The notes below the pieces were generated by a model that worked only from the letters and a program-made list of their open reading frames with translations, was not told the DNA's origin and ran no database searches. Below, in pieces: positions 17,218 to 26,145 of a stretch of 64,000 nt of DNA (positions within the stretch are counted from its first letter, which is position 1; every line of letters begins with the position of its first letter). This DNA comes from Photobacterium alginatilyticum (GTDB lineage: Bacteria; Pseudomonadota; Gammaproteobacteria; Enterobacterales; Vibrionaceae): contig NZ_RSEJ01000015.1 of the NCBI RefSeq assembly GCF_009910675.1, positions 80,776 to 144,775 of the forward strand. The letters are read 5' to 3'. The position numbers and the translations under genes were made by a program.

Positions 17218-18543
17218 ATGCTATCCGATCAACAAGGTAATCATTTATCAGGTGCAACACCGGAAACGGTTGAGCTCTACAATCAGGCTGTCACCGCCTT
17301 CAACCTTTATCGAGGCGACCCTTTTGCCCTGTTAGACAATGCCACCGAACAGGCCCCTGGATTCGGGATGGCTTATATTCTCAATGCGTATCTGTATGCT
17401 ATGGCGACAGAGCCGGCCGCTAATGCTGCGGCTCAACAATACCTTGAGAAAGCAAAAGCGCTCTCACTCAACAAAAGAGAGTACTCCCATATTGCCACCC
17501 TGAACCAATTGCTCAGCGGCAACTGGACCGCTGCGGCCATCGCCCTGGATCACCATAATGCCGCGTACCCGCAAGATCTTGTTGGCTTACAAGTTGGCCA
17601 TCTGATCGACTTCTACCGGGCTAATGCCAGGAACCTGCGCGATCGTATGGCCCGGGTATTAAAGCACTGGTCTCCAGAAATTCCTGGCTACTCTATCGTA
17701 CTTGGCATGTATTCGTTTGGCCTGGAAGAGTACGGCCATTATGCCCAAGCCGAAGAGACTGGACGACAGGCTATTGCACTAGAACCCTTAGATTGCTGGG
17801 CACACCATGCTGTTACCCATGTCATGGAGATGCAAGGGCGGGTCCAGGACGGTATTGGCTGGATGACGACCCGAGAGCCTTACTGGTCTGGCGATGATAA
17901 CTTTTTCAAGGTTCACAATTGGTGGCATCTGGCGCTCTATCACCTGGATCTGGGCCAGCCCGAAGCCGCACTTGCACTCTATGACGGGCCGGTTCGCAAG
18001 GGTCCCAGCAGTGTAGCCCTGGATATGGTTGATGCCTCAGCACTGCTATGGCGACTGAAATTGTCAGGCTGCGAGGTGGCAGACCGTTGGCAGGAACTGG
18101 CAACAATGTGGGATAAACACGCCGATGGCAAACTCTACCCCTTTAATGACTGGCATGCTGTGATGGCCTATCTAGGCGCCTATCGGCATGACGAAGTCGA
18201 ACGGCTCCTGACAATCTTCCGGCAAGAAAACACCCCACGAAACGAAGTGGAGCTATGGGCACGGCAAATCGGATTGCCGCTAGTTGAGGGATTCAAGGCA
18301 TTCTGGCATGGTGACTATAAAACCGCAGCAGATCAACTATACGCTGCCCGCTACATCGCCAATAGCTTCGGAGGCAGCCATGCCCAACGCGATATCATCG
18401 ACTGGACGCTGACCGAGGCAGCTTTGCGAGGCGGCCTGACAGATCTGGCTGAAGCCCTCGCCAACGAGCGTTTGGCACTAAAACCCCATAGCGTTATGAA
18501 CCTAAGCTTTCTTTCCAGAGCTTCATCTGCCCGGGAGCACTAG
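17218..18543 (+). CDS. TTC38-like tetratricopeptide repeat protein
   Basis: A 441-residue soluble, all-helical TPR protein resembling the TTC38 family (found in animals and many bacteria), whose biochemical role is unknown. Repeats run through the whole length. Characteristic stretches are GFGMAYILNAYLYAMA (residues 43-58), FGLEEYGHYAQAEETGRQAIAL (162-183), WAHHAVTHVMEMQGR (187-201) and HNWWHLALYHLDLGQPEAAL (226-245). The His/Trp-rich WAHHAVTHV and HNWWHLALYH boxes are family hallmarks. There is no signal peptide. AGGAGA precedes the ATG. The gene is divergent from the LHPP-type phosphatase with 119 nt between them, so the two may share a regulatory region. Confidence 0.82.
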   Translation: MLSDQQGNHLSGATPETVELYNQAVTAFNLYRGDPFALLDNATEQAPGFGMAYILNAYLYAMATEPAANAAAQQYLEKAKALSLNKREYSHIATLNQLLSGNWTAAAIALDHHNAAYPQDLVGLQVGHLIDFYRANARNLRDRMARVLKHWSPEIPGYSIVLGMYSFGLEEYGHYAQAEETGRQAIALEPLDCWAHHAVTHVMEMQGRVQDGIGWMTTREPYWSGDDNFFKVHNWWHLALYHLDLGQPEAALALYDGPVRKGPSSVALDMVDASALLWRLKLSGCEVADRWQELATMWDKHADGKLYPFNDWHAVMAYLGAYRHDEVERLLTIFRQENTPRNEVELWARQIGLPLVEGFKAFWHGDYKTAADQLYAARYIANSFGGSHAQRDIIDWTLTEAALRGGLTDLAEALANERLALKPHSVMNLSFLSRASSAREH

Positions 18544-18582
18544 CGCAATAGAAAACCCGAGAAACTTGTTTGAGAGAAATAC

Positions 18583-18612
18583 AATGCCGTCCAGTGCGGG
18601 ACGGCATTTACA
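18583..18612 (+). terminator. Terminator after TTC38-like gene
   Basis: AATGCCGTCC pairs with GGACGGCATT around a 6-nt loop, followed by TTA. It lies between the TPR gene and the convergent unknown gene at 18672 and may act in both directions. Confidence 0.75.
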
Positions 18613-18671
18613 TTCAGGCGCTTTAATGGAGAGATAACGTTTGAAGGAACTTAAAACTGCCTGCTTTCGTG

Positions 18672-19682
18672 TTAGTCTTCTATTTGAGGAGAAAGAGGCA
18701 CCAACTGGCTAACCCAGCCAATAACGTGTAATTCGGGCTCTGAATCTGGTTCTAAATGTGTAACGAAAGGACCAACCGACACTCGCTCTCCTTTTTGCCG
18801 AGCGTCATCAAGTGCCTGTTTATCTTTCACACTCCATTCTGCGGCCAACTCAACATCAATAGCAACCAACATAGAGGTGGTTATAAGAGGGATAACCCCT
18901 GAATTAATATCGAAATTTCCACTAGAAAAGTAACCTGCATTCTGTCCTTTGATAAACCATCCATCTAACTTGAATACTTCAAAGTTAAGCCAAGGTCGAT
19001 TTAAGCGTACTTCCAGATATTTAAACTTAATGGATTTCAGCGATGTGTCTTTATCTATTGGCACTGACAATCCACTTCCGCTTTGTGTTAAAGATGAGAG
19101 AATATTGGTGCCGCCTTGTAAAACTCGATATGGTCCATCATCAGCGTCTTCTCCTATCAGATCTAACGTGATTTCACTAAACCGTTCTGGATCACTCGTA
19201 TCATACCAATCCACGGGGGTGGCATATACCGGATACCAGGAGTCAGGGATCCCATCCATATTGGAAAAGTCAGACGACTCATATGTTCTTAGGGAGTCAG
19301 ATATTACACTTTCCGTATATTGTTCATCGTTTCCTACTGATGAACCATGCAGCAAGTTACCGTATACGGATGAAATCCTATTCAGACTATCTGAATAGTA
19401 CTCAGAGAAAGTAGGAATAGTATTAGCTAACTGAGAAAATGCATACAGTGATGTAAAGCTCCCATTAGGATTAATACTTGAATGCGCATTTTCATATGTT
19501 TTTGGTGACAATGTCATTGGAAGCGCATTGAGCTGTAATATAGGTCTATTATCGATCTTGATATTACTGTTAGAAAGCCGACTTTTACCGACTTTTTCCA
19601 TCAGCATATTGCTCTTTGCCGTAGGCATAACAGCAGGAGGTTGAATACTTTTTCCTAATTTGCTTGTTAGGTTAAAAGACAA
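18672..19682 (-). CDS. Unknown protein, shares C-terminal domain with its neighbour
   Basis: A 336-residue protein I do not recognise. The start is a TTG (19680-19682) supported by AGGGAG 7 nt upstream. The N-terminal 60 residues are low-complexity and polar, residues 60-190 show no motif, and there is no signal peptide or membrane helix. Residues about 215-336 match the end of the protein encoded upstream. Shared features in order are NRPWLN..VFKLDGWF, a G-rich turn, VIPLITTSMLVAIDVELAAEW, a Lys/Asp-rich linker, VSVGPF, and HVIGWVSQLVPLSPQ. The two genes, 90 nt apart on one strand, look like a co-transcribed paralogous pair. Function unknown. Confidence 0.75.
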   Translation of the reverse strand: MSFNLTSKLGKSIQPPAVMPTAKSNMLMEKVGKSRLSNSNIKIDNRPILQLNALPMTLSPKTYENAHSSINPNGSFTSLYAFSQLANTIPTFSEYYSDSLNRISSVYGNLLHGSSVGNDEQYTESVISDSLRTYESSDFSNMDGIPDSWYPVYATPVDWYDTSDPERFSEITLDLIGEDADDGPYRVLQGGTNILSSLTQSGSGLSVPIDKDTSLKSIKFKYLEVRLNRPWLNFEVFKLDGWFIKGQNAGYFSSGNFDINSGVIPLITTSMLVAIDVELAAEWSVKDKQALDDARQKGERVSVGPFVTHLEPDSEPELHVIGWVSQLVPLSPQIED

Positions 19683-19772
19683 AGTGTTCTCCCTTTTTGT
19701 CGATTAAGAAGGTGACCGATATTAAATAATACCAGTCACCTTCCATAGTTTTATCGTGCACTTATGCGCTAA

Positions 19773-21188
19773 TTAAATAGCAGGTGCTTCAGCTTCAGTT
19801 GATTCCTGCACAGGTGCATTTTCTGGCGGGCTAGCTGGTGTAATTTCACTAACCCAAGCGATGATTTGAATACCAGGGATCTTCAACGTACCACCATCGA
19901 AAGTCGACTTATGGTAGTCTTTGGATGAACTATGTGAATAGCTGCCACCCACACTGAATGGCCCCCATCCAACACTAGCCTTGGTGGAAATGGAATCTTC
20001 TACATGTTTTTTGTCGTCTGAACTCCAATCTGCTGTGATCTCTACATTACGAGCAACAACAAACCCTGTTGGGATCAAAGGTAATATAAGTTTTTCACTG
20101 GTAAGTTTACCCGTTGATATACCATGAATATCCGTCATATTCGTATACCAGTTGTTCAACTTAAAGATAAGATCATTAAGCCAAGGGCGGAAAACGCGAA
20201 CGACAGCAATTTCAGCACTTAAGTCAAATTTACTTGCGTCCATATGTGAGTGACTTTCCGCATGATGTCCGCTGGCACTGGCACTACCGCTCCACAATCC
20301 CCAACTTGCAGAACCACTTGCCCCCCAATCCGTCGCTTTTGCACTGGCGGTCTCTTCTAAGTAATCGCTCTTAAGTGAGAAAGCTGTGAACCCCGACGCA
20401 TTCGGATCAGCAAAGTCCGCAGGGAAAGGATAAGAAAAGTACCACTTACTGCCATCACCTGTTGATGATGCCATTCCTGAAGACATAGTTTTTTGAGCAT
20501 CACGAATTACATTACCAACCGCATCATTAATGGCTGAAGCTAATACCGATAATGCTTCCTCCACCTGAGCAGCCCCCTGAGCACGCCAAGTATCATATGT
20601 CTGATTGACGTTATTGCTTAACATTGGCTCATTCGCCTGCCACTGTCGCTGCTGAGCAGGATCGGATAAATCATAACCGAGGTATGCCGTACGATACCCG
20701 CTCACAGCTGTGATATAAGCTGTTTGATTTTTAAGGTAAGTCTTGTATATCGCCGAGTTGTCTGTTTGAGTTGTCTCAGCCCCCGTGTAGTCCTTAATAG
20801 TAGATGTGGTGTTAAGGTAGTTATAAGCCTGCTTATACTTTTCTTCTTGTTCAGGATCTGGCTTTGTCGTTGAATTAGCGCCATCGACAATCGCCTTATA
20901 AGTTTGCGATATCAGTGTTGAAGATGGAGAGTAACTCGAAGTCTGAGATGGCATTTGATCAACAAGGTTGGCAAATGTCTGAGAAGCTCCTAGGTCTCCC
21001 GCTGGATTCGTTGGTGAAACTAAGTTTGTGAAATCTTTTGGATTCAGCGCCTGATTTTGTGCAAACTGGAGAAATGTATTCTCACTGGTAAACGCATCAT
21101 TTTGCTTACCCTCAGGTGCATATGTGACAGCCTGAAAAAGCCTGTCATACAATGTATTGAGAACCTTTGTTTCTGTTGCTTGATCCAT
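19773..21188 (-). CDS. Unknown protein, first gene of a paralogous pair
   Basis: A 471-residue protein I do not recognise. I prefer the ATG at 21186-21188 because AAGGA lies upstream; an in-frame Met eight codons earlier has no ribosome site. It is polar, without signal peptide or membrane helix. Residues about 1-260 are helix-prone. A Ser/Gly/Ala/Trp-rich stretch (about 285-325, GASGSASWGLWSGSASASG) precedes the conserved C-terminal domain: RPWLNDLIFKLNNWY, LILPLIPTGFVVARNVEITADW, SDDKKHVEDS, VGWGPFSVGGSYSHS, IPGIQIIAWVSEITP. The tail is Pro/Glu-rich. The same domain ends the next gene. It is upstream of, and probably co-transcribed with, 18672-19682. Function unknown. Confidence 0.78.
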   Translation of the reverse strand: MDQATETKVLNTLYDRLFQAVTYAPEGKQNDAFTSENTFLQFAQNQALNPKDFTNLVSPTNPAGDLGASQTFANLVDQMPSQTSSYSPSSTLISQTYKAIVDGANSTTKPDPEQEEKYKQAYNYLNTTSTIKDYTGAETTQTDNSAIYKTYLKNQTAYITAVSGYRTAYLGYDLSDPAQQRQWQANEPMLSNNVNQTYDTWRAQGAAQVEEALSVLASAINDAVGNVIRDAQKTMSSGMASSTGDGSKWYFSYPFPADFADPNASGFTAFSLKSDYLEETASAKATDWGASGSASWGLWSGSASASGHHAESHSHMDASKFDLSAEIAVVRVFRPWLNDLIFKLNNWYTNMTDIHGISTGKLTSEKLILPLIPTGFVVARNVEITADWSSDDKKHVEDSISTKASVGWGPFSVGGSYSHSSSKDYHKSTFDGGTLKIPGIQIIAWVSEITPASPPENAPVQESTEAEAPAI

Positions 21189-21581
21189 TGAGCTGTTCCT
21201 TATATTTGACATTTTATTTATGATTAACGGATTTCATTCCGTTTAAAGTGCTAGCTACTCCTCAAATCAATACAGCCCAACGATTGCTTCAAACACTACA
21301 TAACCCATGTCTAACATGAGCCGCTCTCTCAGCAACAATTTGAGGGGATATAAAGCACTTAACCTGGCCGTTTACCCATCAAGAGTAAACTGTCTGACGT
21401 TCATGATTAAACGTAGAATATAAAACAAGATGCACAAGGTAAGGGATGTGATTTCCATCGCAACATTTGCCATTTAGCGATATAAGCATTGGTGGTCAGA
21501 CCACGCTTTTCGTCACAAGCTAAACCATAGTCAAGGCACCTACGATAGGAAAATGAAGTTCATACACTTTTCCTATCAATA
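21189..21581. other. Promoter region of the unknown gene pair with a perfect inverted repeat
   Basis: About 390 AT-rich bases with no coding frame. At 21544-21577, GATAGGAAAA and TTTTCCTATC form a perfect 10-bp inverted pair with a 14-nt spacer, immediately before the protease 3'-end remnant. It could be an operator or a weak hairpin. The promoter for the minus-strand pair should lie in this stretch. Confidence 0.5.
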
Positions 21582-21674
21582 AAAATGCCGCCCATGACAG
21601 GGCGGCATTTGATAGTTCTCACCTGGCGATAGCTGTTCGCTCGATTACCAGATCTTAGAGACGTAAAAGTCATC
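21582..21674 (-). pseudogene. Duplicated 3' end and terminator of an M6 protease gene
   Basis: This stretch aligns without gaps, at an offset of 4501 bases, to 26083-26175, which holds the terminator and last codons of the M6 protease gene. Shared features are the hairpin ATGCCGCCC/GGGCGGCAT, the words TTTGATAGT and GATTACCAGAT, and on the minus strand the final codons for VSKIW and a TAA stop. The rest of the gene is missing here. It is a gene remnant in direct orientation with the intact 3' end. The two copies bracket the AraC-amylase pair. Confidence 0.75.
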
Positions 21675-21769
21675 CCCCCTTTGGCATAGGGAAATATTGA
21701 AACAAAGTTATGCTTCAGTGTTATGGTTTCGCTAAAATGCACGCATGTAATCCTGACAAGGGAAAAATC

Positions 21770-23242
21770 GTGAGTTCCAATAAGTCTTTCTCCGTAATGT
21801 TTTCTCAAGCCGTTGGCAGTTCCTATTTTCGTATTGGTCATGATCATTGGCACATTGAGGAATTACTTTCCCTGCAACACCTCTTGCTGTTAACAGCCCC
21901 AACAATCAAAGAAGGATTACTTTGGTGGAGCAAGTCGGTGTCATTGTACGACCGTTCAATCTATGTTGAACCAACCTCCCGATTCGACGGCCTATCGCTA
22001 CACTTTCAATCACGAACAAACACTGAATTGCCTTTGTGGGTTCACTACCTGACCCAAGATTTACTCGAGCACATCTCCTCATTTACCAACTTAACGCATA
22101 CTTGGCAGCAAACCCCCAGCAAACGCAACTCTTTAATTCGCAGCGAATACGGAGAGTCGCTGCTATTGCATTTTGACCATCAAGAGATTCAGGTTAATGC
22201 GACCCCCGATCCCAAATTATTTTCTCTCGCCAAACAGTTTTTTTTACTGCTACAGCACGTCCGTATTGAGAAAGAAGATCTGGTCTGCCGATTGAAAAAA
22301 CATATCCATGATGACATCCGTTCACCTTTACGTTTATCCGACTTAGCCGTTCATCTCGGCTTATCACCCAGAACACTGCAACGGCGCCTACAGGAAAAAC
22401 AGATCAACTTCACCACACTGGTTGATAACGAGAAAAAATCCATCGCTTTACGCCTGCTTGCCGATACACAAATTAGCGTTTCCAGTATCGCAAACCAACT
22501 CGGTTATGATGACCCTTCGAACTTCCACCGCGCATTTCGAAAATGGTATCCATTTTCGCCCCAAGTGTACCGTGAGCAATGCCGAACCAATCGAGTCATC
22601 CAACAAAATAATCCCATCAGGTTGCACTATGCGACAGCCGTGGTCGAATCGAGTACAGGCAAACAAGGCCAAAGTGGTCGAGTCTGGATTGAAGTTGATA
22701 ACATCGCATTTGAAAAAAAAGTAGCGGTAGAATGTGAAGACAGAGATGGTGTCTGGCGCCGATACCCGGCCTTTTTTGATTACTTTCTGGCTGATGGCAT
22801 CGAACTTTGGTCAACGGCAAATCTACCTGTGGCCCATCCATTGCGTTTTCGCTTATGTTACGAAGTCGACGGCAATCAATTCATCGATGATAACCTTCAA
22901 CGCAACTTTCTTGTCGACGAGCCTATGTTGTTAGGTCATCCGATTATTGTCGTTCCAGTCCTTGTCGTGGTTCCCGAAATGAACGGTTTTCGTGTTGTTA
23001 TACAGCTAGCATGCCGCCTGCCAGATATTGAGACCATCCATTGCCATATTGATACTCAAGAAAACAACCGCTGGGCAATGACAAAATCGGCCCAAAACCG
23101 TCACTTTTCATCGTGGTCTCTATCTACATTTCTGACCGCCCCCCCTCAGAAATGTCATTTTGAATTCATTTCACAGCAAGGCGAACATCTACGCTGTGAT
23201 AATTACCAACAAGGCTACCTATTCACCTCACCGCTGTCATAG
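21770..23242 (+). CDS. AraC-family regulator with C-terminal CBM21-like starch-binding region
   Basis: A 490-residue regulator if started at the GTG at 21770-21772, which has AGGGA 7-8 nt upstream; an ATG 20 codons earlier is the alternative. Residues about 20-170 resemble the AraC-type ligand domain. The double helix-turn-helix lies at about 187-270 (LRLSDLAVHLGLSPRTLQRR and SSIANQLGYDDPSNFHRAFRKWY). Beyond it, residues about 304-382 match a CBM21 starch/glycogen-binding module: VDNIAFEKKVAV, a central GVWRRYPA, then LCYEVDGNQFIDDN and RNF. Residues about 405-485 look like a second beta-sandwich ending CDNYQQGYLF. It lies 134 nt before an alpha-amylase gene on the same strand, so sensing of starch or maltodextrin is inferred. 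Confidence 0.85.
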   Translation: MSSNKSFSVMFSQAVGSSYFRIGHDHWHIEELLSLQHLLLLTAPTIKEGLLWWSKSVSLYDRSIYVEPTSRFDGLSLHFQSRTNTELPLWVHYLTQDLLEHISSFTNLTHTWQQTPSKRNSLIRSEYGESLLLHFDHQEIQVNATPDPKLFSLAKQFFLLLQHVRIEKEDLVCRLKKHIHDDIRSPLRLSDLAVHLGLSPRTLQRRLQEKQINFTTLVDNEKKSIALRLLADTQISVSSIANQLGYDDPSNFHRAFRKWYPFSPQVYREQCRTNRVIQQNNPIRLHYATAVVESSTGKQGQSGRVWIEVDNIAFEKKVAVECEDRDGVWRRYPAFFDYFLADGIELWSTANLPVAHPLRFRLCYEVDGNQFIDDNLQRNFLVDEPMLLGHPIIVVPVLVVVPEMNGFRVVIQLACRLPDIETIHCHIDTQENNRWAMTKSAQNRHFSSWSLSTFLTAPPQKCHFEFISQQGEHLRCDNYQQGYLFTSPLS

Positions 23243-23327
23243 CCACATTAATGATAACAAGCTCAAAATTATCGTCAGATGACACGCCACAACCAATAAC
23301 TTGGCGCGAAGTGACACTCTCATCGTA

Positions 23328-23374
23328 TTAAATTTCCATTACTGTTTACGCAGATTTGTAGACGGGAAATTTAA
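23328..23374 (+). promoter_or_regulatory. Inverted repeat over the amylase ribosome-binding region
   Basis: TTAAATTTCC (23328-23337) and GGAAATTTAA (23365-23374) are a perfect 10-bp inverted pair with a 27-nt spacer. The right arm covers the GGGA ribosome site of the amylase GTG start at 23377. It could be an operator for the neighbouring AraC-type regulator or an mRNA hairpin limiting translation. Confidence 0.5.
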
Positions 23375-23376
23375 AC

Positions 23377-26055
23377 GTGAAACATAAAAAACATAATCCA
23401 TTGAATAGTATTAAGTTTTTGTCATTATCGATAGCACTTGCTCTTACCGGTTGTCACTCAGACAGTAAGGTCATCGAAAAAGACAATAACACTGTGGCGC
23501 CAGTTGATAGTCATATTGCATCACCTGACTGGCAAGAGCAAATCATCTACTTCTTGATGATCGATCGATTTAACGATGGTAATAGCCAGAATAATGACCA
23601 AGGCCAGAATGAATATGATCCGGCATCAGACAAGAAGTTCAGCGGTGGCGATCTACAAGGCGTAACCGAGCAACTTAGCTACATCCAAGATTTAGGGGCA
23701 ACCTCTATCTGGATCACTCCCCCGGTGGCGAATCAATGGTGGGATGCTGAACAAAACTACGGCGGTTATCATGGCTACTGGGCGCGTGATTTTCAGAAAG
23801 TAGACGAGCATTTCGGGGACCTAGAAGACTACCAAGCGCTTTCTCGTGAAATACACAGCCGAAATATGTTCCTCATTCAAGACATTGTAACCAATCATGT
23901 CGGTAACTTTTTTACCTACGATAACCCGTACAATTATGATGCTTCAAACCCTTGTACCGGTTTTCGTCTCATTGATAGTGCATTGGCTGCGAACCAACCC
24001 CTACCATACCCATTGAATCAGAATCAGTGCAAAGACGACGGTACAGGTAGTTATCATTGGACACCAAGCATTACCGATCACAATAATCCGATACAAGAAA
24101 AAACATGGCAACTCTCTGATTTGGATGATCTCAACACCTCGGATCCAGAAGTCAGAAAATACCTAAAAGAAAGCTACCGCAAATGGATCAAAGACGTCGG
24201 TGTAGATGCATATCGAGTGGATACCGCAAAATTTGTCGATCACGATTTCTGGAATGACTTTTTCCACAGTGAAGACGGCGTCTTATCGCAAGCCAAAGAA
24301 ACTGGTCGTGATAATTTCCTGACCTTTGGTGAAGTCTTTGAAGCCTCGACACCGTACCAGACAGAAGGCGAAGAAAAAATGCTCACCTATATTGGTGAGA
24401 GTGGCTCTCCGGCACAGTTAACATCTGTTTTAAACTTCCCTCTGCAGACCACCATGACCCGTGTCTTTGCCTCAGGCCAACCAACGGATTATTTACGCTT
24501 TCGTCTAGAACGTATGATGGAAATGTTCCCTAACCCTTACATCATGCCTAACTTCATCGACAACCATGATATGCCGCGCTTCTTGTCCCAGGCTAGCCCG
24601 GAAGATATGCAGCAGGCTTTGATCACCATGATGACAATACCCGGTATTCCGGTTATCTATCAGGGTACAGAGCAAGCCATCGTCAACAGTCGCGACAGTA
24701 TGTTTAACGGCGGCTACCGTACAGACGGTCAACTTGCCGATTCTTTCGATTCAGACAATAAAATGTATCAATTTATACAATCACTGGCCCAGCTTCGGAC
24801 TGACAACAAAGTCTTAACGCGAGGAGAGTTAAAAGTCATCGCCAGTGATAAAGCGGGAGCCGGTATATTCAGTTTTACTCGTCGTCTAAATGATGATGAA
24901 GCGTTCGTTGTCATGAATACCTCTTCATCCCCTATGTTGTTAAACCAGCTAGATCTAGACCAAGGTGCTGGAGCTGTTTTTGAACGGAGAATTCAATCCA
25001 ACTGGCAAGCCGCACCAGAAACACTCACAACCAATAGTCACGGTGAAGTCAGTCTTGAACTCGCACCAAAGTCCGCAGCGATTTATTTCAAAACAGCCAG
25101 AGCAGGTAATGCCGAAACCCCGAAGGCAACCGTCGAGCTAAATGACGACTGGAAAGATACGGTAATAACACAAAACACCGAAATTACCGGGACAGCAACA
25201 CCCAATGCGATGTTGAAACTGGTCGTCGATGGTAACTTGGCCGTGGCAAAAGACATACCTGTTGATGCTAACGGAGATTGGAAAACGACAATTTCAATCC
25301 GTCATTTTGCTATCGGAGAACAACAGCACCGCTTTGCGATATACTACCCAGAAGCGAAAACCGGAACAAAAGATATTGCGTTTACTTCTGATCTGTCATG
25401 GGCAGACACACCCGTAAAAGTCATTGATGATGCAGGCGATGCCCAAGATGGTAGTGGCGGGCCATACGGTTCATATTCTCTACCCACAGACCCCTCTTTC
25501 AATAAAGATAAGAACCAACTCTCGATTGAAAAGGCAGAGGTTTATACCGTTGGCAGCAACGTTCGCTTAAAAATGACCATGGATAACGTCACCAACAGCT
25601 GGTTACCGCCCAATGGCTTTGATCATGTCGGCTTTTCTGTTTTTCTTGGCTTGCCCGATGAAAGTGAAAAGGGCTTAACCACTCTGCCTAAGCTTAATGC
25701 CGAAATGCCCACGGGCACTTGGAACCGAAACGCCGTGATATTTGGCTGGCAAAGCTCAATTTATAATTCAACCGGAGCAGACTCACAAACATGGGGAGAA
25801 GCAGTCTCACCCGCCCCTGTTGTCTCGGTCGATAAGGCTAACAGAGCCATTTATCTCGATTTTGCCAGTGATGCGCTTGGCCGCCCCGATTCGCTAGACG
25901 GTATCAGTATCTATGTCACGACATGGGATATCGACGGATTATCGGCCGTCTACCGTCCGCTAGATACTCAAAAAGGACCGTGGAATTTCACTGGTAACGA
26001 TAGTTCAGAACCCAAGATTTGGGATGACCTCCCCGTCATCACTTTAAGTGAGTAA
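23377..26055 (+). CDS. Lipoprotein alpha-amylase (GH13) with glucodextranase-like C-terminal domain
   Basis: An 892-residue GH13 enzyme hydrolysing alpha-1,4-glucans at the cell surface or in the periplasm. The N-terminus ends in a lipobox (ALTGC, Cys26), so it is lipid-anchored. The catalytic barrel spans about residues 52-500. It contains DIVTNHVG, the nucleophile Asp282 (DAYRVDTAKF), the acid/base Glu319 (FGEVFEA) and the transition-state Asp398 (FIDNHD). Then come a small beta domain, an Ig-like linker (about 590-680), and a C-terminal domain (about 690-890, VKVIDDAGDAQDGSG, GFSVFLGLPD) like the glucodextranase C-terminal module. It starts at GTG. The upstream AraC-CBM21 regulator is its likely controller. 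Confidence 0.92.
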   Translation: MKHKKHNPLNSIKFLSLSIALALTGCHSDSKVIEKDNNTVAPVDSHIASPDWQEQIIYFLMIDRFNDGNSQNNDQGQNEYDPASDKKFSGGDLQGVTEQLSYIQDLGATSIWITPPVANQWWDAEQNYGGYHGYWARDFQKVDEHFGDLEDYQALSREIHSRNMFLIQDIVTNHVGNFFTYDNPYNYDASNPCTGFRLIDSALAANQPLPYPLNQNQCKDDGTGSYHWTPSITDHNNPIQEKTWQLSDLDDLNTSDPEVRKYLKESYRKWIKDVGVDAYRVDTAKFVDHDFWNDFFHSEDGVLSQAKETGRDNFLTFGEVFEASTPYQTEGEEKMLTYIGESGSPAQLTSVLNFPLQTTMTRVFASGQPTDYLRFRLERMMEMFPNPYIMPNFIDNHDMPRFLSQASPEDMQQALITMMTIPGIPVIYQGTEQAIVNSRDSMFNGGYRTDGQLADSFDSDNKMYQFIQSLAQLRTDNKVLTRGELKVIASDKAGAGIFSFTRRLNDDEAFVVMNTSSSPMLLNQLDLDQGAGAVFERRIQSNWQAAPETLTTNSHGEVSLELAPKSAAIYFKTARAGNAETPKATVELNDDWKDTVITQNTEITGTATPNAMLKLVVDGNLAVAKDIPVDANGDWKTTISIRHFAIGEQQHRFAIYYPEAKTGTKDIAFTSDLSWADTPVKVIDDAGDAQDGSGGPYGSYSLPTDPSFNKDKNQLSIEKAEVYTVGSNVRLKMTMDNVTNSWLPPNGFDHVGFSVFLGLPDESEKGLTTLPKLNAEMPTGTWNRNAVIFGWQSSIYNSTGADSQTWGEAVSPAPVVSVDKANRAIYLDFASDALGRPDSLDGISIYVTTWDIDGLSAVYRPLDTQKGPWNFTGNDSSEPKIWDDLPVITLSE

Positions 26056-26085
26056 AAATTAGAAACCTCTGCTATCAGATAAGAA

Positions 26086-26109
26086 ATGCCGCCCCTGACC
26101 GGGCGGCAT
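26086..26109. terminator. Bidirectional terminator between amylase and M6 protease genes
   Basis: ATGCCGCCC and GGGCGGCAT form a 9-bp stem with a 6-nt loop between convergent genes. The same hairpin, with two loop changes, occurs at 21585-21608. Confidence 0.8.
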
Positions 26110-26145
26110 TTGATAGTACTTCTTTGGCAATAGAAGCTTGGTTGA

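Noticed and set aside
21560..21853. 97-residue minus-strand ORF across the AraC start region
   Set aside because: It reads the protease remnant in the wrong frame and overlaps the regulator gene. It is explained by the duplicated 3' end.
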